Below the pieces are notes generated by a model that was not told the DNA's origin, did not search any database, and saw nothing but the letters and a program-made list of their open reading frames with translations. Below are positions 1 through 7,219 of a DNA stretch of 49,960 nucleotides, in pieces (within the stretch, counting starts at the first letter, position 1; every line of letters starts with the position of its first letter). The translations under genes were made by a program, and so were the position numbers. The stretch comes from DASPHG01 sp035629775 (GTDB lineage: Bacteria; Actinomycetota; Thermoleophilia; Solirubrobacterales; Thermoleophilaceae). Location of the stretch: NCBI GenBank assembly GCA_035629775.1, contig DASPHG010000049.1:1-49960 (forward strand), given 5' to 3'.

Positions 1-354
1 GTACCGACGGCCTCTCGCACCCGCTCGCGGAGCGAGCGATTGCTTGGCCGGCGTGTCGTCAGCGTGGGGAACATGTGTTCGTGAAAGGTAGGGAGGGGGT
101 CGGACGGAACGGGCGGCGCCCCTCGCCCGTGGCGAACGCGATTTGGCTCTGCGCCGCGGAAAACGCGGGCTCGTCCTGCAAGCGCTCTTGCAGACGCGCT
201 CGACGGGCGCGGTCCCGGTGGCGCGCGCGCTGAGCCCGCCCGTCGAACGCCGTCACGTACGGTCCCCGCCCGGACCTTCCGACGCAAACTCTTCACACCA
301 CTTCCCGGCCTGCCAATAGGGTCGCGGCAACCGTTTCCGGACCGGAGGTCTGCC
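1..354. other. Upstream region without a convincing gene
   Basis: No reading frame here looks like a real protein; the short reverse frames are arginine-rich and resemble no family. Two perfect short hairpins are visible. One has a 7-bp stem at 22-28 and 32-38 with a GGA loop, followed by ATTGCTT; it could terminate a gene left of the window. The other has a 7-bp stem at 176-182 and 187-193 with a CGCT loop. The right end holds the presumed promoter of the glycerophosphodiesterase gene. Confidence 0.5.
292..349 (+). promoter_or_regulatory. Promoter and ribosome binding site of the GDPD gene
   Basis: TAGGGT at 317-322 is a plausible -10. TTCACA at 292-297 is a weak -35 with a long 19-base spacer. 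A clear Shine-Dalgarno GGAGGT sits at 344-349, five bases before the ATG. This gene therefore has a leader, unlike many unit-heading genes in the window. Confidence 0.45.
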
Positions 355-1551
355 ATGAAGCCGTCCCGCGCAGCAGCCGCGCTCGCTGCCACCGCCATCT
401 GCCTGCTGGCGCTCGCGTCGCTCGCAGGCGCAGCGCAGGCGCGAGGCCACCACGACGACGACGTGCCGCTCGTCACCGGCCACCGGGGTGCCCCCGGCTA
501 CCTGCCCGATCACACGCTCGAGGGCTACAAGCTCGCGATCCGCTTCGGCGCCGACTACATCGAGCCCGACCTGGTCTCGACGAAGGACGGCCACCTGATC
601 GCCCGCCACGAGCCGAACATCGGCGGCACGACCGACGTCGCGTCCAAGTTCCCCGCCAGCCGCAAGAGCACCTACATGGTGGACGGCGCGCCCGTCACGG
701 ACTACTTCGCCACGGACTTCACGCTCAAGGAGATCCGGACGCTCCGGGCGATCCAGCCGCTGGCGAGCGACGGTCGCCCGACCGAGTTCGACGGCAAGTT
801 CAAGATCCCGACGTTCGACGAGGTCCTCGACCTGGTCAAGAAGGAGGGCAGGAAGCGCCACCGCGCCGTCGGCGTCTATCCGGAGACCAAGCACCCGACG
901 TTCCACATCCAGCACGGCCTTCCGCTCGAGCGCAAGCTGGTCGACGCGCTCAAGCGCCACGGCCTGAACCGGAAGCACGCGCCGGTGATCATCCAGTCCT
1001 TCGAGCAGTCGAACCTCAAGCAGCTGAACCGGATGACGCCCGTCCAGCTCTCCCAGCTGGTGGACGCGTGGGACGTCAACCTCGACGGCAGCCTCGCCTA
1101 CGCCGAGACCTCCCTGCGGCCGTACGACTGGACCGTCTCCGGCGACCCGCGGCTCCTCGCCCGCACGTACGGCTACTTCGCGACGAACGCCGGCCTGGAC
1201 GAGATCGCCCGCTACGCGGACATCGTCGCGCCCTGGAAGCCGTACATCGTCCCGACGACGGGCACCGACACCGACGGCGACGGCGATGCCGACGACGTGA
1301 CCGGCGACAACGTCGTCGACGAGCGCGACCGCGAGAACGCGATCCCGACGTCGCTCATCCGCCGCGCCCACAAGCGCGGGCTGGACGTCCACACGTGGAC
1401 GTTCCGCAACGAGGCGCGCCGCCTCGCGGCCGACTACGGCGGCGATCCGAAGGCCGAGTACAAGCTGTTCTACGCGCTCGGCATCGACGGCGTGTTCTCC
1501 GATTTCCCCGACACGGCGCTCGAGGCCCGCGAGGAGTTCTTCGAGGGCTGA
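355..1551 (+). CDS. Secreted glycerophosphodiester phosphodiesterase (GDPD family)
   Basis: Predicted to hydrolyse glycerophosphodiesters to glycerol-3-phosphate and an alcohol outside the cytoplasm. The 398-residue protein starts with an Ala-rich signal peptide (about residues 1-29, ending near AQARG). The GDPD catalytic set is visible: HRG at 43-45, Glu70 and Asp72 in IEPDL, and His85-Glu86 in ARHEP. This resembles the longer periplasmic GlpQ type rather than the short cytoplasmic UgpQ type. An unusual Asp-rich stretch at about 304-328 (DTDGDGDADD, then a second acidic half) looks like a calcium-binding EF-hand/dockerin or thrombospondin-3 loop inserted in the barrel. The ATG start is supported by GGAGGT five bases upstream and by the signal peptide. 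It appears monocistronic. Confidence 0.92.
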   Translation: MKPSRAAAALAATAICLLALASLAGAAQARGHHDDDVPLVTGHRGAPGYLPDHTLEGYKLAIRFGADYIEPDLVSTKDGHLIARHEPNIGGTTDVASKFPASRKSTYMVDGAPVTDYFATDFTLKEIRTLRAIQPLASDGRPTEFDGKFKIPTFDEVLDLVKKEGRKRHRAVGVYPETKHPTFHIQHGLPLERKLVDALKRHGLNRKHAPVIIQSFEQSNLKQLNRMTPVQLSQLVDAWDVNLDGSLAYAETSLRPYDWTVSGDPRLLARTYGYFATNAGLDEIARYADIVAPWKPYIVPTTGTDTDGDGDADDVTGDNVVDERDRENAIPTSLIRRAHKRGLDVHTWTFRNEARRLAADYGGDPKAEYKLFYALGIDGVFSDFPDTALEAREEFFEG

Positions 1552-1584
1552 TCGGCACCACGCAGGATCCGGGGCGGCGGCGGG

Positions 1585-1590
1585 TAGCCT
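1585..1590 (+). promoter_or_regulatory. -10 box of the DUF389 gene, leaderless arrangement
   Basis: TAGCCT, then seven C residues, then the GTG start at 1598. There is no Shine-Dalgarno, so transcription would begin at or within a base or two of the start codon. Confidence 0.5.
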
Positions 1591-1597
1591 CCCCCCC

Positions 1598-2605
1598 GTG
1601 ATCCACCTCCGGATCGTCTCGGAGCCGGACAAGACCGAGCGGGCGCTCGAGCTGCTCGAGCGCTCGCACTCCGTCTGCAACGTCGTGTACCTCGAGGGCG
1701 CCGCCCGGCGCCCCAAGGGCGACCTGATCCTCGCCGACGTCGCGCGCGAGGACGCGAGCGTGATCCTGTCGGACCTCAAGGACCTCGGCGTCCACCACGA
1801 GGGCGCCATCACGGTCGAGCCCATCGACACCCAGATCTCCGAGAACGCCGAGCGGGCGGTCGAGCACGCCCCCGGCTCGCCCGCCGACGCGGTCGTCTGG
1901 GAGGAGGTCGAGGCGCGCACGAGCGAGAACGTCGAGCTCTCCGGCGTGTTCCTCGCCTTCATGGTGCTCGCCGGCCTGCTCGCGGCCGTCGGGATCTACC
2001 AGGACTCGGCCGTGCTGATCGTCGGCGCGATGGTGGTCGGCCCGGAGTTCGGCCCGCTCGCGGGCTTCTGCGTCGCGCTGGTGCAACGCCGCGGCGCGCT
2101 GGCGATGCGCTCGTTCACGGCGCTCGCCGTCGGCTTTCCGCTGGCCATCCTCGCCGTCTACGCCATGACCCTCGTCTTCAAGGCGGTCGGCGTCTTCGAC
2201 GAGGAGTTCTCCGCGGAGAACCACAGCTTCTCCAACATCATCTCCTCGCCCGACTTCTTCGCGTTCTTCATCGCGGCCTGCGCCGGCGCCGCCGGGATGC
2301 TGAGCCTGAGCACGGCGAAGTCGGGCGCCCTGATCGGCGTGCTGATCTCGGTCACGACGCTCCTCGCGGCGGCGAACGTCGGCCTCGCCGCGGCCTATCA
2401 GGACTGGGACAGCATGACCGGGAGCATCGCCCAGCTGGGCATCAACCTCGTCTCGATCGTCGCCGCCGGCACCGGCGTGCTGGCGGCGCAGCGCGCGCTG
2501 TACCTCCGCCGGCGCAGGAAGCACCTCGACGACCCCGAGCGGGCCGCCGCGGGCCTGCCTACACGGAGGACCCCAGCGACGACCAGATCTCGACCTTCGT
2601 CCTGA
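1598..2605 (+). CDS. DUF389 integral membrane protein
   Basis: A 335-residue protein with the DUF389 (TIGR00341-like) layout. It has a soluble, ferredoxin-like N-terminal part of about 110 residues (IHLRIVSEPDK...) and then at least five hydrophobic helices, including AVLIVGAMVVGPEFGPLAG at about 140-160. The basic C-terminal tail is low in complexity. Function is unknown; transport or membrane sensing has been suggested for the family. The start is GTG, seven bases after TAGCCT, with no ribosome binding site. The last 47 bases overlap the end of the convergent dehydrogenase gene, so the two 3' ends are mutually antisense. Confidence 0.85.
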   Translation: MIHLRIVSEPDKTERALELLERSHSVCNVVYLEGAARRPKGDLILADVAREDASVILSDLKDLGVHHEGAITVEPIDTQISENAERAVEHAPGSPADAVVWEEVEARTSENVELSGVFLAFMVLAGLLAAVGIYQDSAVLIVGAMVVGPEFGPLAGFCVALVQRRGALAMRSFTALAVGFPLAILAVYAMTLVFKAVGVFDEEFSAENHSFSNIISSPDFFAFFIAACAGAAGMLSLSTAKSGALIGVLISVTTLLAAANVGLAAAYQDWDSMTGSIAQLGINLVSIVAAGTGVLAAQRALYLRRRRKHLDDPERAAAGLPTRRTPATTRSRPSS

Positions 2606-3662
2606 TCTTCTCGACGACCGCGTCGGTGAACTCCGTCGTGGTCGCCTGCCCGCCCAGGTCGAAGGTCTTCACGCCGCCCGCCGTGGTCTCGAGCGTCGCC
2701 TCGTAGATCGCGCGCGAGGCCTTGTCCGCGCCGGGATGCCCCTTGGCCGCCGCTTGCCCGAGCACGGCCGCGCAGGCGAGGATCATCGCCATCGGGTTCG
2801 CCAGGTCCTTGCCCTGCAGCGAGGGCGCGGTGCCGTGCGGCGCCTCGGCCATGGCCACGTCCACCGCGAAGTCCTCGTCGAACGAGAGGAGGATCGACTC
2901 CGCGCCGGCGATCGAGCCGAACATGGGCATCACGAGGTCCGACAGGCAGTCGCCGTCCCGGTTGAGCGCGGGGATGACCAGCGGCGCGTCGGCGGCGCCC
3001 GACAGCAGCCCCGCGTACGTGGCGTCGATCAGCACAGGCTGGTAGGTGACGTCGGGATGGCGCTCGGCCGCGGCGTCCATCTCCTCCTTGAGCATGCCCT
3101 CGTAGACCGGGGAGACGGTCCACTTGGGACCGCCGTACACGCGCGCGCCCGCGCGAGCGGCCGCGCGGAAGGAGAACTCGGCCACGGCGCGGCACACGTC
3201 ACGCGTGATCCGCTCCGTCCGCAGCGCGACCTCCTCCAGCGACCCCTCCTCGCCCTCGCGCCACTGCTCCGCGCCGTAGGCGTCGCCGACCGCCATCCGC
3301 ACGACGGAGATCGGGTAGTGCACGCCGGCGACCGGAGTCACTCCCGGTATCCGCCGCCCGGTGCGGATGATCACCTTGCCGTCGATCGCCTCGCGCAGAA
3401 GGCGGTTCGGGCTGCCCACGTCGTCGGCGCCCTCCGGCGTGATCGTGGCCGCCTTGATGCCGAACCGGGACTCGCGCATGGCGCGCGCCGCGGCGCTCAC
3501 GACCTCGTTGTTCGTCCCGCGCCGGTTCGCGAGCGAGAGGTCGTAGTGCTCGAGCTCGACAGGGACCTGGGTGACCGCCGGGTCGAGCACGCGAAGCGCC
3601 TGGTCGAGCAGCTCCTGGCCGGTCTCGTCACCCTCGAGGACGGTGATCTTCAGCGCGTCCAT
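2559..3662 (-). CDS. Isocitrate/isopropylmalate-family dehydrogenase, divergent
   Basis: A 367-residue member of the NAD(P)-dependent beta-decarboxylating dehydrogenase family, which covers isocitrate, 3-isopropylmalate, tartrate and homoisocitrate enzymes. Visible hallmarks are LEGDETGQEL at the N-terminus (usual GDGIGPE), NRDGDCLSDL (usual N-x-GD-x-SD, which binds the metal) and APHGTAPSLQGKDLANP (nucleotide site). Several positions differ from textbook LeuB or Icd: MPMFGSIAGAES replaces the usual glycine-rich A/G-G-L-G segment. I therefore do not assign the substrate. It lies 3 bases downstream of the HD-domain gene on the same strand, so the two are probably co-transcribed. Its 3' end overlaps the DUF389 gene. 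Confidence 0.82.
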   Translation of the reverse strand: MDALKITVLEGDETGQELLDQALRVLDPAVTQVPVELEHYDLSLANRRGTNNEVVSAAARAMRESRFGIKAATITPEGADDVGSPNRLLREAIDGKVIIRTGRRIPGVTPVAGVHYPISVVRMAVGDAYGAEQWREGEEGSLEEVALRTERITRDVCRAVAEFSFRAAARAGARVYGGPKWTVSPVYEGMLKEEMDAAAERHPDVTYQPVLIDATYAGLLSGAADAPLVIPALNRDGDCLSDLVMPMFGSIAGAESILLSFDEDFAVDVAMAEAPHGTAPSLQGKDLANPMAMILACAAVLGQAAAKGHPGADKASRAIYEATLETTAGGVKTFDLGGQATTTEFTDAVVEKIRTKVEIWSSLGSSV

Positions 3663-3665
3663 CGG

Positions 3666-4229
3666 CTATTTCGACAGGCCAAGCTCGTCCGCGCGCTCCT
3701 CCATGGCGGTGATCACGAACGTCACGTGCTCGTCGAAGTCCACTCCCAGGTCCTCGGCGCCCTCGCGCACCTCGTCGCGGTTCACGCCGGCCGCGAAGCT
3801 CGGCTGCTTGAGCTTCTTCTTCACCGACTTCGGCGTGAGGCCGTGGATGCCGGTCGGCCGGACGAGCGCGCACGCGGCGACGAACCCCGACAGCTCGTCG
3901 ACGGCGAACAGCGTCTTCGCGAGATTCGTCTCGCGCGGGACGCCCAGGAAGGTCGCGTGCCCCGCCACGGCGTCGATCAGCTCCTGCGGATAGCCCTTCT
4001 CCTCGAAGAGCTTCAGCGCGTGCCGCGGGTGGCCCGTGCCGAGGTCCGGATAGCGGTCGTAGTCGAGGTCGTGCAGCAGGCCGGTCACCGCGTACAGCTC
4101 CTCGTCCTCGTCCCACCTGCGCGCGTAGCCGACCATCGCGGCCTCCACGCCGAGGAGGTGCTTGCGCAGCGAGTCGGAGGCGACCCATTCCTCCACCAGC
4201 TCCCACGCTTCCTGCCGCGTCGGTTGCAC
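3666..4229 (-). CDS. HD-domain phosphohydrolase
   Basis: A 187-residue metal-dependent phosphohydrolase of the HD superfamily. Metal-ligand positions are visible: a His in KHLLGVEAAM, the HD pair in GLLHDLDYDRYP, a His in VAGHATFLGV and an Asp in LFAVDELSG. Such small HD proteins often act on nucleotides, but the substrate cannot be read here. The reading frame continues far upstream on paper. I place the start at GTG 4229 because the family N-terminus (QPTRQEAWELVEEW) begins there and TAGCTT lies seven bases upstream. It is divergent from murA with only 39 bases between the starts, and co-directional with the dehydrogenase 3 bases downstream. Confidence 0.83.
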   Translation of the reverse strand: MQPTRQEAWELVEEWVASDSLRKHLLGVEAAMVGYARRWDEDEELYAVTGLLHDLDYDRYPDLGTGHPRHALKLFEEKGYPQELIDAVAGHATFLGVPRETNLAKTLFAVDELSGFVAACALVRPTGIHGLTPKSVKKKLKQPSFAAGVNRDEVREGAEDLGVDFDEHVTFVITAMEERADELGLSK

Positions 4230-4236
4230 GCGCGGG

Positions 4237-4242
4237 AAGCTA
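4237..4242 (-). promoter_or_regulatory. -10 box of the HD gene, leaderless arrangement
   Basis: Read on the reverse strand, TAGCTT is followed by seven bases (CCCGCGC) and then GTG at 4229. It shares a 39-base divergent spacer with the murA -10 box. Confidence 0.5.
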
Positions 4243-4256
4243 GCGGAACGGCGCGG

Positions 4257-4262
4257 TACCCT
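4257..4262 (+). promoter_or_regulatory. -10 box of murA, leaderless arrangement
   Basis: TACCCT, then CGGCGC, then the GTG start at 4269. No Shine-Dalgarno is present. It probably drives the murA-his unit. Confidence 0.55.
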
Positions 4263-4268
4263 CGGCGC

Positions 4269-5573
4269 GTGGAGAAGTTCGTCATCGAGGGGGGCCGGAC
4301 CCTGTCCGGCACCGTGGTCCCGGCCGGGAACAAGAACGGCGCTCTGCCCGCGCTCGCGGCGTCGCTCCTGACCGATCAGGAGGTCGTGGTGCGCAATGTC
4401 CCGCGCATCCGTGATGTGGAGACCATGGTCGAGCTGCTCGCCAACCTCGGCGTCAAGGTGGAGTGGCGCGAGGAGCACACGGTCGCGCTGAAGGCGGAGA
4501 ACATCTCGAAGACCGAGGTCGACCGCGTCCTCTCCGAGCGCATCCGAGCGTCGTTCCTCTGCGCCGGGCCGCTGCTGGCCCGGCTCGGCCGCGTCAACAT
4601 GCCGCCGCCCGGCGGCGACGTGATCGGCCGCCGCCGGCTCGACCCGCACCTGGATGCCTTCCGCGCCCTCGGCGCGGTGGTCGAGTCGACCCGCTCCTCG
4701 TACACGATCGTGGCCCCGCCGGGCGGCCTGCGCGCGTGCGACTTCTTCATGGACGAGCCGTCGGTGATGGGCACGGAGAACGCCCTGATGGCCGCGGCCC
4801 TCACGCCCGGTATTACCGTCATCCACAACGCCGCCTCCGAGCCGCACGTGCAGGACCTCGCGCGGATGCTGCTTCAGATGGGGGCGGGCATCGAGGGCAT
4901 CGGCTCGAACGTGCTGATCATCGAGGGCAAGTCCGAGCTGGGCGGCGCCGAGTACACGATCGGGCCGGACTACATCGAGGTGGGCAGCTTCGTCGCGCTC
5001 GCCGCGGTCACGGGCGGGGAGCTTCGGATCAAGGACGTGTGCGTGGACGACCTCCGCATGACCAGGCTGATCTTCGAGCGGCTCGGCTGCCGCATGGAGT
5101 TCGACGGCGGCGACCTGATCGTCCCGGCCGGCCAGCGGCTGCGCGTGAAGAACGACGAGGGCGACGCGATCGCGAAGATCGACGACGGCCCGTGGCCGGC
5201 GTTCCCGGCCGACCTCACCAGCATCGCGCTCGCGCTCGCCACGCAGGCGGACGGGCTGGTGCTGATCTTCGAGAAGATGTTCGAGAACCGCCTGTTCTTC
5301 GTGGACAAGCTCGTCTCCATGGGCGCTCGGGTTCTGTTGTGCGACCCCCACAGGGCGGTCGTCAGCGGCCCGAGCCGGCTTCACGGTGAGAAGATGGAGA
5401 GCCCCGACATCCGCGCGGGCATGGCCATGCTCATCGCCGCGCTCTGCGCCGAGGGGCGCTCCGAGATCGGGAACATCCGCCAGATCGACCGTGGCTACGA
5501 GCGCATCGACGAGCGTCTGCGCGCGCTCGGAGCCCAGATCGAGCGCGTTCAGATGGAGAAGGTGCCGGCCTAG
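4269..5573 (+). CDS. murA: UDP-N-acetylglucosamine 1-carboxyvinyltransferase MurA (Asp-type)
   Basis: Transfers enolpyruvate from PEP to UDP-GlcNAc, the first committed step of peptidoglycan synthesis, in the cytoplasm. The 434-residue length is normal. Lys22-Asn23 of the substrate site (AGNKNG), the loop PPGGDVIGRR and the late DIRAG motif are all present. The key loop residue, normally Cys (Cys115 in E. coli), is Asp at residue 117 (codon 4617-4619). This is the same substitution known in mycobacterial, chlamydial and borrelial MurA, and it confers intrinsic fosfomycin insensitivity. The start is GTG 4269, chosen because homology begins there and TACCCT is six bases upstream. hisZ follows 36 bases downstream, so cell-wall and histidine genes probably share a transcript. 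Confidence 0.97.
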   Translation: MEKFVIEGGRTLSGTVVPAGNKNGALPALAASLLTDQEVVVRNVPRIRDVETMVELLANLGVKVEWREEHTVALKAENISKTEVDRVLSERIRASFLCAGPLLARLGRVNMPPPGGDVIGRRRLDPHLDAFRALGAVVESTRSSYTIVAPPGGLRACDFFMDEPSVMGTENALMAAALTPGITVIHNAASEPHVQDLARMLLQMGAGIEGIGSNVLIIEGKSELGGAEYTIGPDYIEVGSFVALAAVTGGELRIKDVCVDDLRMTRLIFERLGCRMEFDGGDLIVPAGQRLRVKNDEGDAIAKIDDGPWPAFPADLTSIALALATQADGLVLIFEKMFENRLFFVDKLVSMGARVLLCDPHRAVVSGPSRLHGEKMESPDIRAGMAMLIAALCAEGRSEIGNIRQIDRGYERIDERLRALGAQIERVQMEKVPA

Positions 5574-5609
5574 CGGCCGCGCCGTGTTCGCCCGGCGAGG
5601 GAGGCCCGC

Positions 5610-6575
5610 GTGATCCACCCGATCCCGCCCGGCACGCGCGACGTGCTGCCCGACGAGATGCGCGAGCTGCGCGCGCTGTCCGCGCGCCTGCGCGAGATGT
5701 TCGAGCAGGCGGGCTACGGCGAGGTCCGCACCCCGGCGCTCGAGTACGAGGACGTCCTGAGCCGGGGCGACGACCGCGCCGCCAGCGCGCCCTACCGCCT
5801 CTTCGACGAGCACGGGCGCGTCCTCGTGCTGCGCTCCGACATGACGATCCCGATCGCGCGGCTCGTCGCGAGCCGCTACCCGGACGCCGAGCCCCCGTTG
5901 CGCTTCTCGTACTTCCAGCACGCCTACCGTGCGCCCGAGCGCGGCCGAACCTCGACCGAGTTCCTCCAGGGCGGCATCGAGCTGATCGGCGCCCCCGGCA
6001 GCGCGGGGGACGCTGAGGTGCTCGCGCTCGTCGCGCAGGGCCTCGAGGCGATCGGTCTGCGCCGCTACCGGATCGGTGTCGGCGACGGCTCGCTCTACCG
6101 GACGCTGCTGGCGGAGCTCCAGGTGCCCGAGGCCGAGCGCGATCCGCTGCTGCGGCTCCTGTCTGAGCGGCGGTTCGTCGAGCTCGAGTCGCGCGTCGCG
6201 CGACTGAACCTCGATGCCGACGTCAGCGCGACGCTCGCCGAGCTGCCGCGCGTCCGCGGCGGGCCCGAGGTGCTGGAGCGCGGCTCCGGCCCGGCAGCGG
6301 CCGCCGTCGCGGGGCTCCGCGAGCTGCACGCCGAGCTCGAGGGGCACGCCATCGCCGACCGGGTGATCTTCGACCTCGGGCTAGTGCGCGAGCTCGACTA
6401 CTACACGGGCGCCGTCTTCGAGGTCTACGACCCCGCGGTCGGGTTCGCGCTCGGCGGGGGTGGCCGGTACGACGGGCTGCTCGCGCGGTTCGGTCGCGAC
6501 CTGCCGGCGTGCGGGCTGGCGCTCGACCTCCAGGCCGTGCACACGGCGCAGGCGGAGGAGGAGCGGCTCGGATGA
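5610..6575 (+). CDS. hisZ: ATP phosphoribosyltransferase regulatory subunit HisZ
   Basis: A 321-residue paralogue of the class II histidyl-tRNA synthetase catalytic core that pairs with short-form HisG. Synthetase-like elements are visible: PPGTRDVLPDE at the N-terminus, a LRSDMTIPIARL motif-2-like region, and ELDYYTGAVFEVY with GGGGRYDGLL near the C-terminus. There is no anticodon-binding domain, which together with the next gene being short HisG separates it from HisS. The GTG start has GAGGGAGG just upstream. Its stop overlaps the hisG start in ATGA, indicating translational coupling. Confidence 0.95.
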   Translation: MIHPIPPGTRDVLPDEMRELRALSARLREMFEQAGYGEVRTPALEYEDVLSRGDDRAASAPYRLFDEHGRVLVLRSDMTIPIARLVASRYPDAEPPLRFSYFQHAYRAPERGRTSTEFLQGGIELIGAPGSAGDAEVLALVAQGLEAIGLRRYRIGVGDGSLYRTLLAELQVPEAERDPLLRLLSERRFVELESRVARLNLDADVSATLAELPRVRGGPEVLERGSGPAAAAVAGLRELHAELEGHAIADRVIFDLGLVRELDYYTGAVFEVYDPAVGFALGGGGRYDGLLARFGRDLPACGLALDLQAVHTAQAEEERLG

Positions 6576-7219
6576 AGGAAACGGGCTCCGTCCCCCTTCT
6601 CACGATCGCCGTTCCGCGCGGCAACCTCTTCGGCGAGACGCTCGACCTGCTCGAGTCGATCGGGATCGACACCGCGGAGGTTCGCGCGAACGACCGCAAG
6701 CTGCTGTTCGAGGACGCGGGCATCGTGACCATGCGCCCCAGCGATGTGCCCACCTACGTCGAGCACGGTGCGGCCGACATCGGCATCGTCGGGAAGGACG
6801 TGCTCGCCGAGCAGGTCGACCGCGACGTGTACGAGCTGCTCGACCTGGGTTATGGCGCCTGCCGGATGGTGGTGGCCGCGCGCGAGGGCGACGACACGCT
6901 CGCCGAGTCCCTGCGGCGCCTCGGCCGTGCCCGCGTCGCCACGAAGTACCCGCGCACCGCGGCCGAGTACTTCGCGCGGACCGGCCGCCACGCCGAGATC
7001 GTGGAGGTCAAGGGATCGGTCGAGCTGGCACCGCTCACCGGGATGGTCGACGCGATCGTGGACCTGTCGGACACCGGCACCACGCTGCGCGAGAACCGGC
7101 TGGTGGAGCTCGAGGAGATCTTCACGTCGACGGCGCGGCTCATCGCCAACCCGGTCGCGCACAAGCTGAAGGCGGCGGCGATCGACGACATCGTCGCGCG
7201 TCTGGGGGAGTCGCGATGA
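6572..7219 (+). CDS. hisG: ATP phosphoribosyltransferase, short form HisG
   Basis: Condenses ATP with PRPP, the first and feedback-regulated step of histidine synthesis. At 215 residues it is the short form that lacks the C-terminal regulatory domain and depends on HisZ, which lies immediately upstream. Recognisable segments include IAVPRGNLFGETL at the N-terminus, AADIGIVGKDVL, ATKYPRTAAEYF, and DAIVDLSDTGTTLRENRL, which is the PRPP-binding region. The ATG overlaps the hisZ stop by 4 bases and has GGAGGAG shortly upstream. Its own stop overlaps the hisD start by 4 bases. Confidence 0.96.
   Translation: MKETGSVPLLTIAVPRGNLFGETLDLLESIGIDTAEVRANDRKLLFEDAGIVTMRPSDVPTYVEHGAADIGIVGKDVLAEQVDRDVYELLDLGYGACRMVVAAREGDDTLAESLRRLGRARVATKYPRTAAEYFARTGRHAEIVEVKGSVELAPLTGMVDAIVDLSDTGTTLRENRLVELEEIFTSTARLIANPVAHKLKAAAIDDIVARLGESR

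Noticed and set aside
253..1962. 569-codon open frame on the reverse strand over the GDPD and DUF389 genes
   Set aside because: It is antisense to two recognisable proteins, Arg/Val/Ala/Asp-rich with no family motif. It is a by-product of high GC content.
2736..5573. 945-codon forward frame ending in MurA
   Set aside because: MurA homology starts at 4269. Upstream sequence is antisense to the dehydrogenase and HD genes.
3666..6347. 893-codon reverse frame ending in the HD domain
   Set aside because: Only the last 187 codons (from 4229) resemble a protein. The rest is antisense to murA and hisZ, so it is not a fusion.
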